Source: Ministeria vibrans ATCC 50519
Lineage: Eukaryota > Opisthokonta > Filasterea
DNA: 49,797 nt
Reading direction: 5' to 3'
NCBI GenBank assembly: GCA_943704425.1
Contig: CALSCP010002553.1
Coordinates: forward strand, 48,022-97,818
Numbering within the stretch: the first letter of the stretch is position 1; each line of letters opens with the position of its first letter. The notes under the pieces were generated by a model. It made no database searches. It was not told the origin of the DNA and saw nothing but the letters and a program-made list of their open reading frames with translations. Below are positions 10,915 through 23,723 of this stretch, in pieces. Made by a program: the position numbers and the translations under genes.

Positions 10915-13897
10915 GGGAGAAAGAAACAAAGTGATAAAGAGAGAGAGAGAAAGAGAGGAGGGGGAGAAAGAAACAAAGTGATAGAGAGAAAAACGAAGTG
11001 AAAGTGATAGAAACAAAGTGAAAGTGATAGAGAGAGAGAGAATAAAGTAATACAGGGGAAGAATGAAGTGATAGAGGGAAAGAACAAAGTGAGAGAGATG
11101 CGTTGTTGAGTAAGTGTCAATGTCGCAAGGATGTGTCGTACAAGAAGCATGATAGCAGGATTGCGCACGACTGCCCGTGCGATTGCAATGCGCTGCTTCT
11201 GTCCGCCACTCAACAACACTCCCTAAAAGACTTGTGTCAAACATATGACACTCACACACACACACAATCACACCAAACAACAAGTCAACGAAACCAAATT
11301 CACACACACACACCACATTCTCTCTCTCTTTCTCTCCTCAGTATCACATTGTTCTTTCCCCGTCCTTTCTCTCTCTTTGACACATCTCATACATACCCTC
11401 TCGCCAACTTCCGTGTTCATTCCGTCGGGCAGTTCGTTGATAAACCCAGTGGCGTTGGCGAGTGTCGCCGCTTGTTCCACTGCGTCCACGCCCAGCGCTG
11501 CCTGCTCGGCCTCGTCCAGTCCATACAGGATGTTTTCTCGGATTGTCCGACTCCCAAAAATGACTGGTTCCTATGGTAAGCAGTCAGTCAAAGAGCAACG
11601 GACCGTTTTTTTCCTGCGCTCACCTGTCCAACCATGGCAATGTGCCTGTGTAGCCAACGATGGTCATAGTGAGCGATGGGAACCCCATCAAGGCACACCT
11701 GGCCCTCGTTAGCCTCATAGAAGTACTCCATGAGCTTGATGGTGGAGCTCTTCCCTCCGCCGCTCGTGCCCACCAGCGCAAGGACCATTCCAGGATCAAT
11801 GCTCAGTGTGAGGCCTCGCAGCACTTCAGTGTCAGGCCGGGCTGGGTAGGCAAAATGCACATTGACCAGCTCAAGACGCCCCACAGCAGTGCCCTCGGGA
11901 ATGTACGTGCCATTTTTGTCCACCAGTGGCTCTCGGTTAGTCAACTACAAAGCGATACAACAGAGGAATTAAAAATTAAAAGTACATAAAATAATAATAA
12001 TAATAATAATTATTATTATTATTATTATTATAATAATAATAAAATTATTAATAATTTAGATAATATATGTGTACCTCAAAGACCATGTCAGCAGCACCCA
12101 GTGCCTCGGTAAGCCCGCTCCAGATGTCGGCAATACTGGTAAAGGCAGACGTAAGGGACGACTGGTAGAGCATAAACGAGACGAGCGCCCCGCCCGACAT
12201 CTCATTGGCAATGACCAGCTTGCCTCCGTAAAACAGCACAAGAGCGCTGGTAAAATTGGGTAGGACAGTCACAGAGATGGCGTAGATGAGGTAGAAGAGA
12301 CAGCGACGGACGCACCAGCGATAAAAGATGGCCATCTGGCGAGTATAGCCGTCGAGTTCGCTCTGCTCGCCCGCCATCGAGCGCACTGTTGTCATGGCAG
12401 ACAGAGCCTCCTGCGCCACACTGTTCGCTTGCCCTAGTGCCTACCAGCCAAATATCAGAAGAATAAGTCACACATGCAAAAATGAACAATGGACACTATT
12501 CATCATACCGCTTGTGCGTTCTCCGAGATGACACGGTAGTATCGGCCAAAACGCTCTGAGACAAAGATGACGGCCGGCACGGAGAGCATGGTCACAAAGG
12601 AGAGATTGACGTTGAGGGTGAACATGAAAACAAGCACCGCAACGGCCTGGACAAGCGAGCGCAGAAAAATGTTGACGTTGAGTCCAATTTGATCGGAGAT
12701 TTTGGTTGTGTCTGCATTAAGACGACTCGTAATGTCGCCACTCGAGGCCATGTCAAAGAAGCCAATCTCTTGGCGCAGCAGTGACTCGAACAGACGCGTG
12801 CGCACACGAACATTGATGCGCGAAATGCACAGCATAAAAATGGAACCGCGAATGCCGGTGAAGATGGCGCAGAGACCGGTCGTCAGGAGAAAGTAGGCGA
12901 CGCTTCGGTAGAACTGCGACAGATCCTGATTGATGGCAACATCGTTGATAATCTGCCCCGTCAGTTTGGGCAAAAACGCGTTGGTGACGGCCGCAACGGC
13001 AAGTGCTACAAAGCCAACAAGGAGAATAGGCAGGTCGGGACGCGACAAGCGCAACAGACCCATCAGACTGGCGCGCTTCGTCTTCCCGCCCGACCGTTTC
13101 GCCTTCTCCACACGTTCCTTCTCTCTCGCCTTCTCCGACTTTTTCTTGCCATCCACATCCAACTCACTCTCGTCATCGCTCTCGTGATCCGACACGTCCA
13201 CCTCGACCCAGCCCTTGGCGTTTCCGCGCGGCTTTTGCGTGCGCCTTTGTCGACGCAACAACTGCGACTGCGCATCGTCTTCATCACCATCGCTACTCTC
13301 GCTTGCCTCGAGACGATCGCCCCCGTTGATGTCGATCACGTGCACATCCCCATTGCTGTTGATCTTCGACGACTTTCGATCGCCCCGCTGGCGACAGCGA
13401 TGCCGCCGCCGCCGCAGTCGACACGATCGGCGGGCGAGACGTTCGCAGTGCACCAGCGCACGCGCGACCAGCGCGTCCGTCACAAACAGCGACACGGTCA
13501 CGTAGGCGATGGTACCCCAAAAGAGACCATCCGCAGGCACATACATGCCTGCGCCGTCGACCAGTCGCGCCATGCACTTCACAAAGAGGTAAGCGAAGAA
13601 GAGCGCCACAAACGTATGCATGAACATGCGCAGCCGCTGCCAACGCTCCATGGGCGCGTGCCGTCGTGCCGTCACTATGGCAATGTGAAATGCCCATACA
13701 GCAGTCGTGTGCAACCCCGTAAGCACGAGAACGTCCACGAGAGCGCCGCCTAGAGTGAACGATGTCACGTTGCGTAACACGTCAACAATGTTGCGTTGCC
13801 ACTCAGCAAACGCATCGGAAGAGAGCAGCAACACTGCAATCAGCTCGAGGGTTGCAAGAATGGCCGCAGCACCCGATGTGCGAAGCGGATGCTTCAT
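10503..13897 (-). CDS. ABCB/TAP-like half ABC transporter
   Basis: Minus-strand exons: 13897-12509, 12440-12075, 11944-11624, 11570-11397, 11222-11142, 10757-10503 (861 aa). An extra hydrophobic N-terminal region of several helices resembles the TMD0 of TAP/TAPL proteins. A long charged linker with [11 protein letters not shown]-type sequence follows, then one ABC transmembrane domain ([31 protein letters not shown]) and one nucleotide-binding domain. The latter has Walker [11 protein letters not shown] (about 644-653), signature [10 protein letters not shown] (about 754), Walker B plus D-loop [12 protein letters not shown] and the H-loop IAHRLSTV. As a half transporter it should dimerise; ABCB9/TAP-like proteins move peptides in lysosome or ER, but the substrate here is inference. 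A TC/core repeat intron sits exactly between IMLL and DEATSALD. I took the first ATG (MKHPLRTSG) as start. Confidence 0.93.
10766..11097. repeat. GA/core array inside ABC transporter intron
   Basis: A long GA run is followed by at least ten copies of an AAACAAAGTGATAGAGAG-like unit with GA spacers, filling most of intron 10758-11141. Relative to the gene the orientation is TC sense. Confidence 0.9.
11990..12055. repeat. ATT trinucleotide tract in ABC transporter intron
   Basis: AATAAT and ATTATT runs form a near-palindromic AT tract in the intron between the exons at 12075-12440 and 11624-11944. Confidence 0.8.
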
Positions 13898-14112
13898 GGG
13901 GAAAAAAAGAGTGACAGACTCAGACAGAGGCAGCACCGATTGGCGATTGGCGATTTGAGATTTCGGATGACGAATTTTTCGAATTTTGGTGCGAAATTGT
14001 TTTCATTCCTTCAAAGATCTCATCTCATTTAAAACCATCGTTTTCAATAAAATAATGCGTAATCTGTATAGTATTCATCACGGTAGTGTATCGCAAGATA
14101 AGGAGGGGGGGG

Positions 14113-17086
14113 TTAGGCAGAAGATTCGTGGTCAAAGGAGTCGGGATCGTCGAGGAACTCTTCGCCACCCTCAAGAAGAACGACCGGGAAGACACCACAG
14201 GTGCCGTTGCGCAGTCGACCCTCTACGTAGCCATCTTCTTTGCTGCAATTGATAATAGACAAACGTAAGAAGTCTCTCTGGTTATGTTTTGGAGCGTACC
14301 CTTGTTCAATAGTGTCGTAGAACACAAAGACTTGGTCGCCCGCGTCAAAGGTGAGTTCGTCGTCCGCCTCTGCTTCGTTCTCGTACGCCGCAATCACTGA
14401 TAATAACAATAATCACACGTTGAATGAGGGGATGTCCAAGAGAGAAAAATGAATTTGCGTACTAAGGATGGTTCTACGCTCGGTCGTAACGGGCGGAGGG
14501 GTATGTGCGGGTTGTGTGAGCACCAGCGTGGGCTTTGGTTTTTGTTGGGTCGGCGGTGACATGGGCGGAGGTGGTTTGAAGGAGGGCAGCGAGGGACGGT
14601 TGCCGCTAGTGGACGACAACAGGGGAGTCGCCGGAGAAGCTGCTGCTGCTGCTGCTGCTGCTGCTGTGGTGGTGGTGGTGGTGGTGGTGGTGGTGGCGGT
14701 AGTCGCTGCGGGTGCTGGTGTGGTTTTAATTTTTTTCGTCGTTGCGGCCACTGGTGGAACTGGAGTGCTTTTGGAAAAGTCCGCGGTATGATGAAGGGGT
14801 GACGTGGTGTCGGAGGAGACGACGTAGTGTGAGGAAGGGCGAGGGCGCGCTGAAGAGGAGCGGGAGGTGCGGGAGGAGGAGGTCGATGAGGAAGACGGGG
14901 CGGGTGGTGTGACTGCGACGGGAGCCGGGATCGGTTTGGTAGGAGAGTGCGAGGCAATGGCGGCAGTCGGCGTTGGTTTGGTAACAGGGTGCGAAGCAAT
15001 TGAGGCAGCCGCGGCAGAGATCGCGGCGGTAACGCCAACGGGAGCGGAGGGAGGCGAAGGGCAGTTGGCATCAACGAGGGGCGACGAGGTGTTTGATCGG
15101 TCACGGACGGGCTCGGGGGTGACACTGCCACTGGTAGGATGGATTTGAATGGAAGGAGGGTCAACGGGTGCCAGGTGAGAGATACTGCCAATGGTCGACG
15201 AGCGACTGCGTAGCATCTCCTCTTGAATGTACTCAACATATGACTCCGGAAAGAGCCCTGTTGTGCCTCCCTCGTTGCTGCCACGCAGCCACCCATCGCC
15301 CATATCCTCAATGACAGTCAGAATCTCATCTTCAGCAATGTCCAGCTCATCGACATGTTGTGAGCGATAAACAAAAATGGCACGGCAGCGACGCTTCACT
15401 GCCGGATGCGAAGGCACTGACAGTCCCCGGTTGCTCTGTGTGTCGTCGTCGTCGCCATAGTCAGATTTGATGTCATCCATGGCCACGCCATCCACATGCA
15501 CTAAAATCATAGTGTGAGGGTGTGTGTGAGAGAGAGGGAGAAAGAGAGAGAACAATGATTTTAAATAAAAACAAAGTGAAGAAAGAGAGAAAGAAACAAA
15601 ATGATAGATAGAAAGTATTAAAAACCTAAGTGATCAGAATCTCAAAAAAGTTCTTACAGCCAATATCTTCGAGTGCGTTGATGGACTCTTGAGCTTTGGA
15701 GCGCATGACATTCAAGAAGCGGATCATCTCCCGATTGGCCGTTGCTTCTAAACGCGACTTCTCTAGTGTCTCCTGATCGCAAAATTCAGGCTAGAAAGAA
15801 AAGAACAAATGAGTGGTGTCGGAATTATTTATGACTATTGTTCTCCTTCTCTCTTCCTGACCTGTTTTTCGTATTGGTCCAACAAAGTCTCAACGCCAAC
15901 TAGAGTCTTTTCTTTGCTCGCAATTCTCCGGTCAATTTTGGCCACTTCACCAACCAAATGAGTCAATTGCTTTGTCAGCTCCACGGTCGATACGTCGTCC
16001 AACACAAAATTCTTCACCTAGACACACACACACACAGTATCAGTAAGTAAATGTGCACTTGGGAGGCAATTATTCCTAGTTACTGTGTCTGTCTCAAGCG
16101 GCAGGAATACAATGGGTGGCGGCTCAGCAAAATCTTTTTGGTTGTCCAGTAGAAAAACATTGTTCTCAAAGGCCTGGTCAACAAGAGACACTGCACTTGC
16201 CATGCGTTGCATCTGTTCCTGTCCGTTGCTGTACAGCTCACGGTAGATGGTGGTCAGGTTGGTCAGGTCTGTCCGGATTCCGTCGAAGAACGGTCCATCA
16301 ATAAACTACGTAAACAGTGTTAGAGAACGACAGAACAAAAGAAAGATAGGTACTGAGAAAAACAGAGAAAAAAAAGTTGGAAAGCGCGAAAACAAAGACG
16401 TACTATAGGGAGAGGAAATCAAGCAATTGAAATCCAATCCAACACACATCAGTGTATCATATTTGTAACGCACAATATCACATTTCACAATCATTATAGC
16501 ATCACATTGAGCACCCACAATTACACTTGATGCGTCGCCCACTCATGTACCTCCTCCAACTGGGGCAGGTCCGTGCGGTAGTAGCGCACCATGTGTCCGT
16601 TGGCTGCCGCCACTGCCAACATATAGTCGTGCCTCGCAAACTGACTGCGCCGCTCGCACAGTGTCCGTTTTGCCTCTGCTCGCTTCAGCTTCTTCTCAAG
16701 GTCCGATTTTGACTGAAAGAACCTACCAAAAACAAAATAATATGCAAAAAAGGTTCATCAAAACATATACATTACCATTTTGAAGAATCAGATTGTTCAT
16801 ACCCTTTAGAGTTCTTTTTCAGTTTGTCCTCAATCTCATCAAACTTTGTCCGCGACACCTCGGCAACCTTCTCCAGCTCCATATATGCCTTGCGCGCCTA
16901 CACATACATATATACGTATATAGATAGATAGAAGATATACACATATATGAGGTTAACGCATGTCAAGTACGTTTCGGGTCGTTGTGCAGACAAAGAGGCT
17001 CTTCTCTCTTCCTTTCCTTCCCATTCCCTCGCCAGGCTTAATATATACATATATATCTCTCTTTCTATCACTCTCTCACTCTCTCA

Positions 17087-17128
<42 letters not shown>

Positions 17129-17988
17129 ATCACTTTGTTTCTCGCTCTATTTTCTGCTGACCTTGTCCAGCTCGGCAAAGGTCTTTTGAACTTCCTCTTG
17201 CATGTGATGGTGCACCTCGACACCGCGCTTCAAAAGCCCCTTCTTTGTCACCGCCAGCTGCTTCAGTGGTTCAACTACTTGTGACTCAATCGCCTCGGCC
17301 ACGCTCTGTGAGTATCGCGCTCTCTCAGCCTGCAGAATCAACAACAAGACACACACACACACACACACAAAAAAAGAATCGAAAGAGTTTGAATGGCAAG
17401 ACGAAAAACGCTTCGAGTCAGCGCCATTACGGTTTCTTCAAGGACCAATTTCCAGCAGGTGGTCACGGTCTTCCTCTCAATGTTGTCCGCAGTGGGAATC
17501 ATCGGATTCTTCGGCCAGCCTTTCTTCTTGAGCACGCTGGCGGTCGCCTTGCCCAGCGCCGACGAATACTCCGCCTCGATCTTCGCCACCTGGTGCATAA
17601 ACGACCGCATTTCCTCAACCAGCTCTACACGATCAGTCCTTCAGAAGCATACCCTCCTCCCACACACATATGCGTCCGCTCAAAATTCCCATGTCGCTCT
17701 TTTTGAGGTTTGACGAGGTGAAAAAAAAAAAAAAAAACATAGCGGCGCTTGTTTTCAGACTGCTGTACCTTCTTCAGCGCCACCCTTCTGCTGAATCAGA
17801 CGCAGTTGATCAGGCATCACCTGGGCGAACAGCGACGAGTCCAAATCCTTGCGGCGGGCGCTGCACAGACGCGATTAAGACGCAATGGCGAGTGTGGGCC
17901 CAAGGCGACGCCCGGTCGCTTACCTCGTCCGTAAGGTGCCGAAATTGGCAATGCCACTTACCGCTCTACGAGCTGTCGGGCGGTCCAT
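14113..17988 (-). CDS. F-BAR and double SH3 membrane-remodelling protein (FCHSD/Nervous wreck-like)
   Basis: Twelve minus-strand exons: 17988-17924, 17860-17769, 17624-17431, 17329-17162, 16897-16803, 16722-16551, 16305-16084, 16017-15862, 15790-15658, 15500-14463, 14396-14300, 14242-14113 (853 aa). The N-terminal ~400 residues are an F-BAR domain: an opening helix (LFAQVMPDQLRLIQQKGG), the IEAEYSSALGK motif, and DYMLAVAAANGHMVRYYRTD as in FCHSD-type proteins, with coiled-coil helices after it. SH3-1 (about 464-522) contains ALYDY-like AIFVYRSQ, GDGWLRG and GLFPESYV. SH3-2 at the C-terminus has AAYENEAEADDELTFDAGD and GVFPVVLL. Between them is a low-complexity Pro/Ser/Thr linker with Thr and Ala homopolymers (near 14640-14700). 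The protein likely links curved membrane to actin nucleation in endocytosis. Divergent with the HLTF-like gene (252 bases). Confidence 0.92.
17041..17152. repeat. TC array with core, F-BAR gene intron
   Basis: A TCTATCACTCTC start, long TC run, and terminal TATCACTTTGTTTCTCGC lie within intron 16898-17161. Orientation relative to the gene is opposite to that in the ABC transporter. Confidence 0.85.
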
Positions 17989-18240
17989 TGCAGAAAAAAT
18001 TGTTATTTGTGGACACTTAACACTTTAAACTTTTCGTGTTAATTAATTGTCTTTTGATGACTGTGATTTGAGTTTTGACTCAGTTCAGTTTAGACTTCAG
18101 ACTTTCTTTTTTCTTATTTGCGACCACGCAAGGCGCATTCAGTTCTCCTCATACCCTGTGCTGATTCCACACTCTGAGCCAGACAGCTTTCGGCGCCATT
18201 CCCCTCGGCCGGCCTTGTTTGCGCGTGTGATTTCATCATC

Positions 18241-21200
18241 ATGCCAAAGCGAAAGCCGACCGTGTCGCCTCGGACGCGAACCGGGTCGTCTCGTGGCGCC
18301 ACTGCAGCTGCTGCGTGCACACGATCGACTGGCGGCGGCGGCGACGACGACGACGACGATGTGATCATGGTTGACGACGGCAACGAGGAGAGCGACGGCG
18401 GAGGAGGGGCGCAAGACGACGTCGAGCAGAGCCAAGACGACGATGTGGTGTGTCTCGACCCGCCCCCACACAAGCAGCCGCGCCGCAATGCCGCCGCTGA
18501 CCAGCCAGCAGAGTTTATGTTTCACGCGTCTATGCAGGCTGTGCGCTCCGCCGACGTGGGCGCTCGCATGCACTTTGTGGTGGCCCCTCAACACGATGCA
18601 GTGTACCTGTTTCACTCGATGGGAGACCGTCAACGTGTTGGCTACCTCTCGGGCGCCCTCGTGCCTGCCATCACCGAAATGTTTGCTGACGAGCACCACT
18701 TGGTTGTATCGGCGGTCGTGGCGAGTCGTGACTCGCTGCCGCCTCAATACGTCGAGTCAAACGCTTGCTCGACGGCTTTCTCCGCTCGTGTCATTGGGTC
18801 CACCACCTCCTGCATTCGTGCCATGCGCCATCTCAACGCCTGCGGCACACTCATCATTACGACAGACACACGACTACGCGCGGCGCTCGACGTCATGGAG
18901 CAACAGCAGCAACATTCACAGAGACGTGTCCAACCTCCACCTAAAACGAGCCGTTCCACCACCGCCACCGCCACCGGCGCCACTGCCACACCAACCATTT
19001 CCGCCAGTCGCACCTACCTCATGGGATTTCCTTACAAGATGCGTTTGCTTCGTCAAACTCCCGCGCCCAGCGACGTGTTGCCTTTCATCTTGCAGTACGA
19101 TCGTCGTCGTCCCGAAAACTCCGTCATTTCCATCAGCTCAATGGAACGCGTGCCCATGGGTCATGTAGACCGTCGTCTTACGCGTGTCATGGCCTCCCTA
19201 ATGTATGCCAACGACGTCCGTCTTGTAGCCACGGTGCTCGCTCGCGACGGCCATTCATCCATACCCTGTCTCGACACCGAATGTCCTCTCTCGGTGCGCG
19301 TGTACGGGCACCCGAGCCTCTCGCGCACCGTTCACGACGCCCTCACCTCCGTCGGCGTTCAGGTCGTAATCGAATCCTCCCTCGACCGCCTTGCACAACA
19401 CCCTTCCCGCTCACCTCTCTCCAATTCACCCGCCTCGTCCAGTACAAACTCGCCGGCGGGCACTGTCGACGCCAGCGCTACTTCTGCAGGGTCGGCAGCA
19501 GGCCCGTATGGCAGCAACGGCGGTGCTACCGACCACACCCGCCACCTTCCTGCAAGTATTACATCCACCACCACCACCACTACCGAGGCACCCTCGGGCA
19601 CTTCGCAAACTGTGTACAACAATGGGCAAATCCCCACAGTGGTCGACTCGATGATCCAAACGGCGCGCGACCTCGCCACCATGCCCAAGGCCACCCAGCC
19701 CGATCGTTTGCGTACCTCTCTTCTTCCCTACCAACGTCAGGGGCTACAGTGGCTCCTCGATCGAGAGCACCCTCCACTCCCCACCTTAGACACTCCCCAG
19801 TTCTTCTGGTCGTTCCGTCCCACTCAGTATGTCAACACCACCACGGGCAATGTCTACCACAACTCCCTTACCGACGCCGAAGTCATCTTGCCCCCACGTC
19901 TTCCTCGCGGCGGAATTCTTGCCGACGACATGGGTCTTGGAAAGGTACCACAAAGACGAAGAACAAAAAAACCTTCCCATTAGAATTTTAATTATTATTA
20001 TTATTATTAATTATTATTATTATTATTCTTATTCTTATTCTTATTCTTATTTTTATTATTATTATTATCATTATTAATTATTATTATTATTATTATTATT
20101 ATTCTTATTCTTATTTTTATTATTATTATTATCATTATTAATTATTATTATTTTTATTATTATTATTATCATTATTAATTATTATTATTATTATTATTCT
20201 ATTTCTTATTTTTATTATTATTATTATCATTATTAATTATTATTATTATTATTATTATTATTCTTATTCTTATTTTTATTATTATTATTTTGACTTTCAT
20301 CATCATACTTATTATAGACGATTCAATTTATTGGATTGATGGTGTCTGATCCGTCGGGTACGGGTCTTGTGGCGCAACCACGACCACCGGTACATGGCAC
20401 AGTACGCACCACACTTGTTGTGTGTCCCCTGAGTGTGGTGAGTACGTGGGTGGAACAGATTCGACAGCACGTCGTTCCCGAACGCTTTCTACGTCAGTTT
20501 GTGTTTCACGGCACCAGTCGAACGTCCTGCTCCATCAACGACCTTACCTCATACGACGTCGTCATCACCACTTATCAGATTGTGAGTAGCGAGCATGCGC
20601 TTTATCTTGAAGACCTTGCTGCCGAAAATGCGGGTGGAACGGGTGCCAGTGGCTGTGCGAGTGGCACTGCTACATCCACAGCCGGTGCAAAAGCCTCAGT
20701 ATCGGGTCGCGGCAGTCCCAATGGTGCGGTTGGGGCACGCAACAAGCGAGGCCATCGTAGTTTGCTGCATCGCATTCGCTGGCTGCGTGTTATTCTTGAC
20801 GAGGGACACGCCATCAAGAGCCGTCAGACGAAGCAATCCATTGCGGCGTGTGCTCTGGACGCCGACCGATACTGGGTGACGACTGGTACGCCCATTCAAA
20901 ATCGTCTTGACGACCTCTACGCTCTTGTCAAGTTTCTGCACGCCCAGCCACTGGACAACCGCGACGAGTTTACGCGTCTCATTGCACGTCCGCTCACGTC
21001 CAATGTCGAGTCGACACGCCAAGCTGCCATGCATCGTCTGCAGGGTTTGGTCACCTTCTTGTGTCTGCGTCGTCACAAATCTACCGAGATTTTGGGCCAG
21101 AAGATTCTTACGTTGCCCGAGAAACACATCTCCATTGAGTGGCTTGACATGCTTGAGGACGAACGCAAGTTGTACGTGTACATGCGCGAGCGCAGCAAGA

Positions 21201-22624
21201 ATGTCATCTCGTCGTTTCTCGAGCAGGGCACGCTCTTGCAAAACTACGTGCACGTCCTCGAACAATTTATGCGTCTGCGTCAGCTGTGTGACCACCCTAT
21301 GCTTGCGGCGCGCCACGTGACGCAGCACGATTTACAAGTGATCAACAGCGGTGGTGGGGATGATGTGACGGAGTCTATGGCAAAGAGTATGACGTGCAAT
21401 AGCGACCGCACGGCAACAGCAACGACAGGGGCATCCGCAGCGAGTGCGTCGACGACTGTTGCTTCGCCAGTGGACGTGGCACGCACATTGTTGCGTGCGA
21501 GTGAGTCACTCGACTGTGTGGTGTGCAGCGAGCCCATTCGCAAGCCAATGATTACGCCCTGTGGTCATTTCTTCTGTTTGCGTTGTGTCCAGCGTGTGCT
21601 GCCAAGCAGTCGACAATGTCCCCTGTGTTCACTTCCGGTTGTTATGGACCAACTTGTGTCGCCGTTTGACGATACCTCGCGACCCATTGAGGTGCTTGAC
21701 GACGACGACGATGACGACGACGACGATGGCGACGTGATGTTGGTGGCGCCGGCCAAGGCGGTGACGACGGTGACGGGAGCGGCCGCGGAGAGTGCAAGTG
21801 CGAGTGTGAGTCAGACATCGACGACTGTGGCGGCACCTGCACGCGCCTTGGGTGGTGGACGCGAGTTTAAGATGAGCACCAAGATGCAGTTTTTGGTGCA
21901 TCTGTTGGAGACGACGCGTGCCGAGGATGCGACGGTGAAGACGGTGGTGTTCTCGCAGTGGACCAAGATGCTTGATTTGGTGGAACGACCGTTAGTTGCG
22001 CGTCGCATTGGCTTTCGACGACTGGACGGTTCGATGCGACGGGAGAAGCGCGAGGAGGCGATGCGGGACTTTGCGCGGGAGAAGGGCGTCCAAGTGTTGT
22101 TGGTGTCGTTGCGTTGCGGTGGACTGGGGCTGAATCTGACCATGGCGCAGCAGGTAGTGCTGCTCGATCCGTGGTTCAATCCGTCGGTGGAGGACCAGGC
22201 GATTGATCGAGTGTACCGTCTGGGTCAGCCACGGCCCGTGCGTGTCTATCGACTGTTCATGCGCAACAGCATCGAGGAGACCATCTATCGGATGCAGGAG
22301 GACAAGCGCAAGCTGATGCGCGACGCGCTCAACGACCCGCGCGGGCGCAACGAGGCGGAGGCACGCGAAGACCGCAAGAAGGACTTTCGGATGCTCATTG
22401 AGGGAGGGTTGGGCATTGGGGGAGACGAGGCGAAGGAAGGCCAAAGTGTAAAGCGGCGAAATGTGGAGGGGGCACAAGAGACGGAGGAGAAGGAGAGGAA
22501 GAGACGGAGAGTGCCTATGACGGCCACTGCCATTGGGGTGGGCCAAGGGATGGGAGAGACCGATGGAAGAGCAGGAGGAGGAGGGGAAGGAAGGGCGCGG
22601 AAGAAGCGGTCGAGGAAATTGTAG
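18241..22624 (+). CDS. HLTF/Rad5-like SWI2/SNF2 helicase with RING and tandem HIRAN-like domains
   Basis: Two exons, 18241-19944 and 20318-22624 (1336 aa). After a basic then acidic N-terminus there are two HIRAN-like modules, about residues 91-187 and 258-357. A Ser/Thr-rich linker leads to the SNF2 ATPase core: LLPYQRQGLQWLLDRE, ADDMGLGKT (Walker A), VILDEGHAIKS (Walker B, near residue 727) and GTPIQNRLDDLYAL. A C3HC4 RING is inserted near residue 966 (CVVCSEP, CGHFFCLRC, CPLC). The C-terminal helicase half has VVFSQWTKMLD, RLDGSMRR, SLRCGGLGLNLT and QAIDRVYRLGQ, and a Lys/Arg tail ends RKKRSRKL. Rad5/HLTF proteins polyubiquitinate PCNA and remodel stalled forks; HIRAN binds 3' DNA ends. 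The only intron splits Walker A between GLGK and T. Two HIRAN-like copies are unusual. Confidence 0.93.
19985..20310. repeat. TTA-type minisatellite filling the HLTF intron
   Basis: Nearly the whole 373-nt intron consists of TTA repeats with interspersed TTC and TCA variants. Larger blocks recur, with the landmark TATCATTATTAATT at about 20066, 20129, 20167 and 20224. A short unique stretch precedes the acceptor at 20317. Confidence 0.9.
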
Positions 22625-22669
22625 TAAATTTGAGTACTTCACACACACAACTTGTACAGAATAACATCA

Positions 22670-23430
22670 TTAGAGTTTGCTCGAGGGTGTGTCGAGCAGG
22701 GAGACCAAGAGAGTGCGAATGTCGGAGAATTCGCGGATATCAAGGCCGTGCTCGAGCCCTGGATACGTCTTGCGGGTGACCGACACACCAGACTGGGCCA
22801 GAAGAAGCGCTGCAGACTCGGACATTTGAGCGGGAATCATGGGGTCGTCGAGGCCGTGGAAGATGTGGACGGGTGTGGACTTGTTTTCGGTCGAAATGAG
22901 CGGCAGGAGCTTCTCCCCAAGTGGCAGATAGCAGGAAAGGTTGAGGAGAGCGCACAATGGCAGTTTAGACTGAAGGCCGGCATAGAAGGCGACGACGCCG
23001 CCCTGACTGAAGCCACCAAGCACAATATTGTTGGATCCAACCTGGGGGGAAGAAGCAGGTGAGGTGCTTAGTCTGACAAGGGCAGTTGTCGTACTATCGC
23101 GTGTTCGGTCTCGATCAACGAGTCGACGGTCGCGCGTGAGTCGTCAATGCCGTCAAGCTGCTCGTCGATACGCTCGGAGAGCCCCTCAATGTCGTACCAC
23201 GAGGGCATGACGGTGCCCATGTTGAGTGTGACGGGCACAGAGGGTGCCGTGGGCAGCAGGATTTTAGTTTGCGGCAGAGTCTTGGCGATCATCTCGAAGG
23301 GTTGGCGCCAGCCTTCGCCCGTGTCCCCCAGGCCATGTAGGAAGATGATTGTGGATGTGTGCGCCTTGGTGGGCGCGATTTCAATGACGCGTCGTGCCCG
23401 CGCGGCCGTCGAGAGTGTTCTCAGCAGCAT
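22670..23430 (-). CDS. Acyl-protein thioesterase / lysophospholipase (alpha/beta hydrolase)
   Basis: Minus-strand exons 23430-23095 and 23041-22670 (235 aa), with a 53-nt phase-0 intron. Family landmarks are IIFLHGLGDTGEGW near the start, the nucleophile elbow GGFSQGG (Ser about 124), the acid in HGLDDPMIP (Asp about 178) and the catalytic His in GLEHGL (about 210), as in LYPLA1/APT1. These enzymes remove palmitate from protein cysteines or hydrolyse lysophospholipids. The N-terminal MLLRTLSTAARARR is Arg-rich and lacks acids, so mitochondrial import is possible. The start is the first ATG; an upstream TTG codon is in frame but unlikely. Only 45 bases separate its 3' end from that of the convergent HLTF-like gene. 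Confidence 0.93.
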
Positions 23431-23723
23431 GCGAGACAAAATTAGTAAAAATTAATGTAGTGATAATAATAATAATACATTGAATAATTATAATATCTTT
23501 TTTTTCTTATATCTTTTAAAAATTATTCGCTTCTGGGAGTGGGATTTTGGAACATCTCACATCAGAGTAAATTGTACTCTTATTCCCTTACTTGTTCTCT
23601 ATTATTTTGTAGTCTTATTGTCTTAAAAATTTTATTGAAATAAACAAAGTTAATTGTGCTGCAGTGCATTGCTGTACATGTTGTGGGGGTATAGGTTGCG
23701 TAAATAAGAATGGAGGCAAATGG

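Noticed and set aside
18139-18747. 202-residue minus-strand frame over the HLTF start
   Set aside because: It has no recognisable motif and lies opposite the real coding exon; the F-BAR gene start at 17988 already accounts for the divergent partner.
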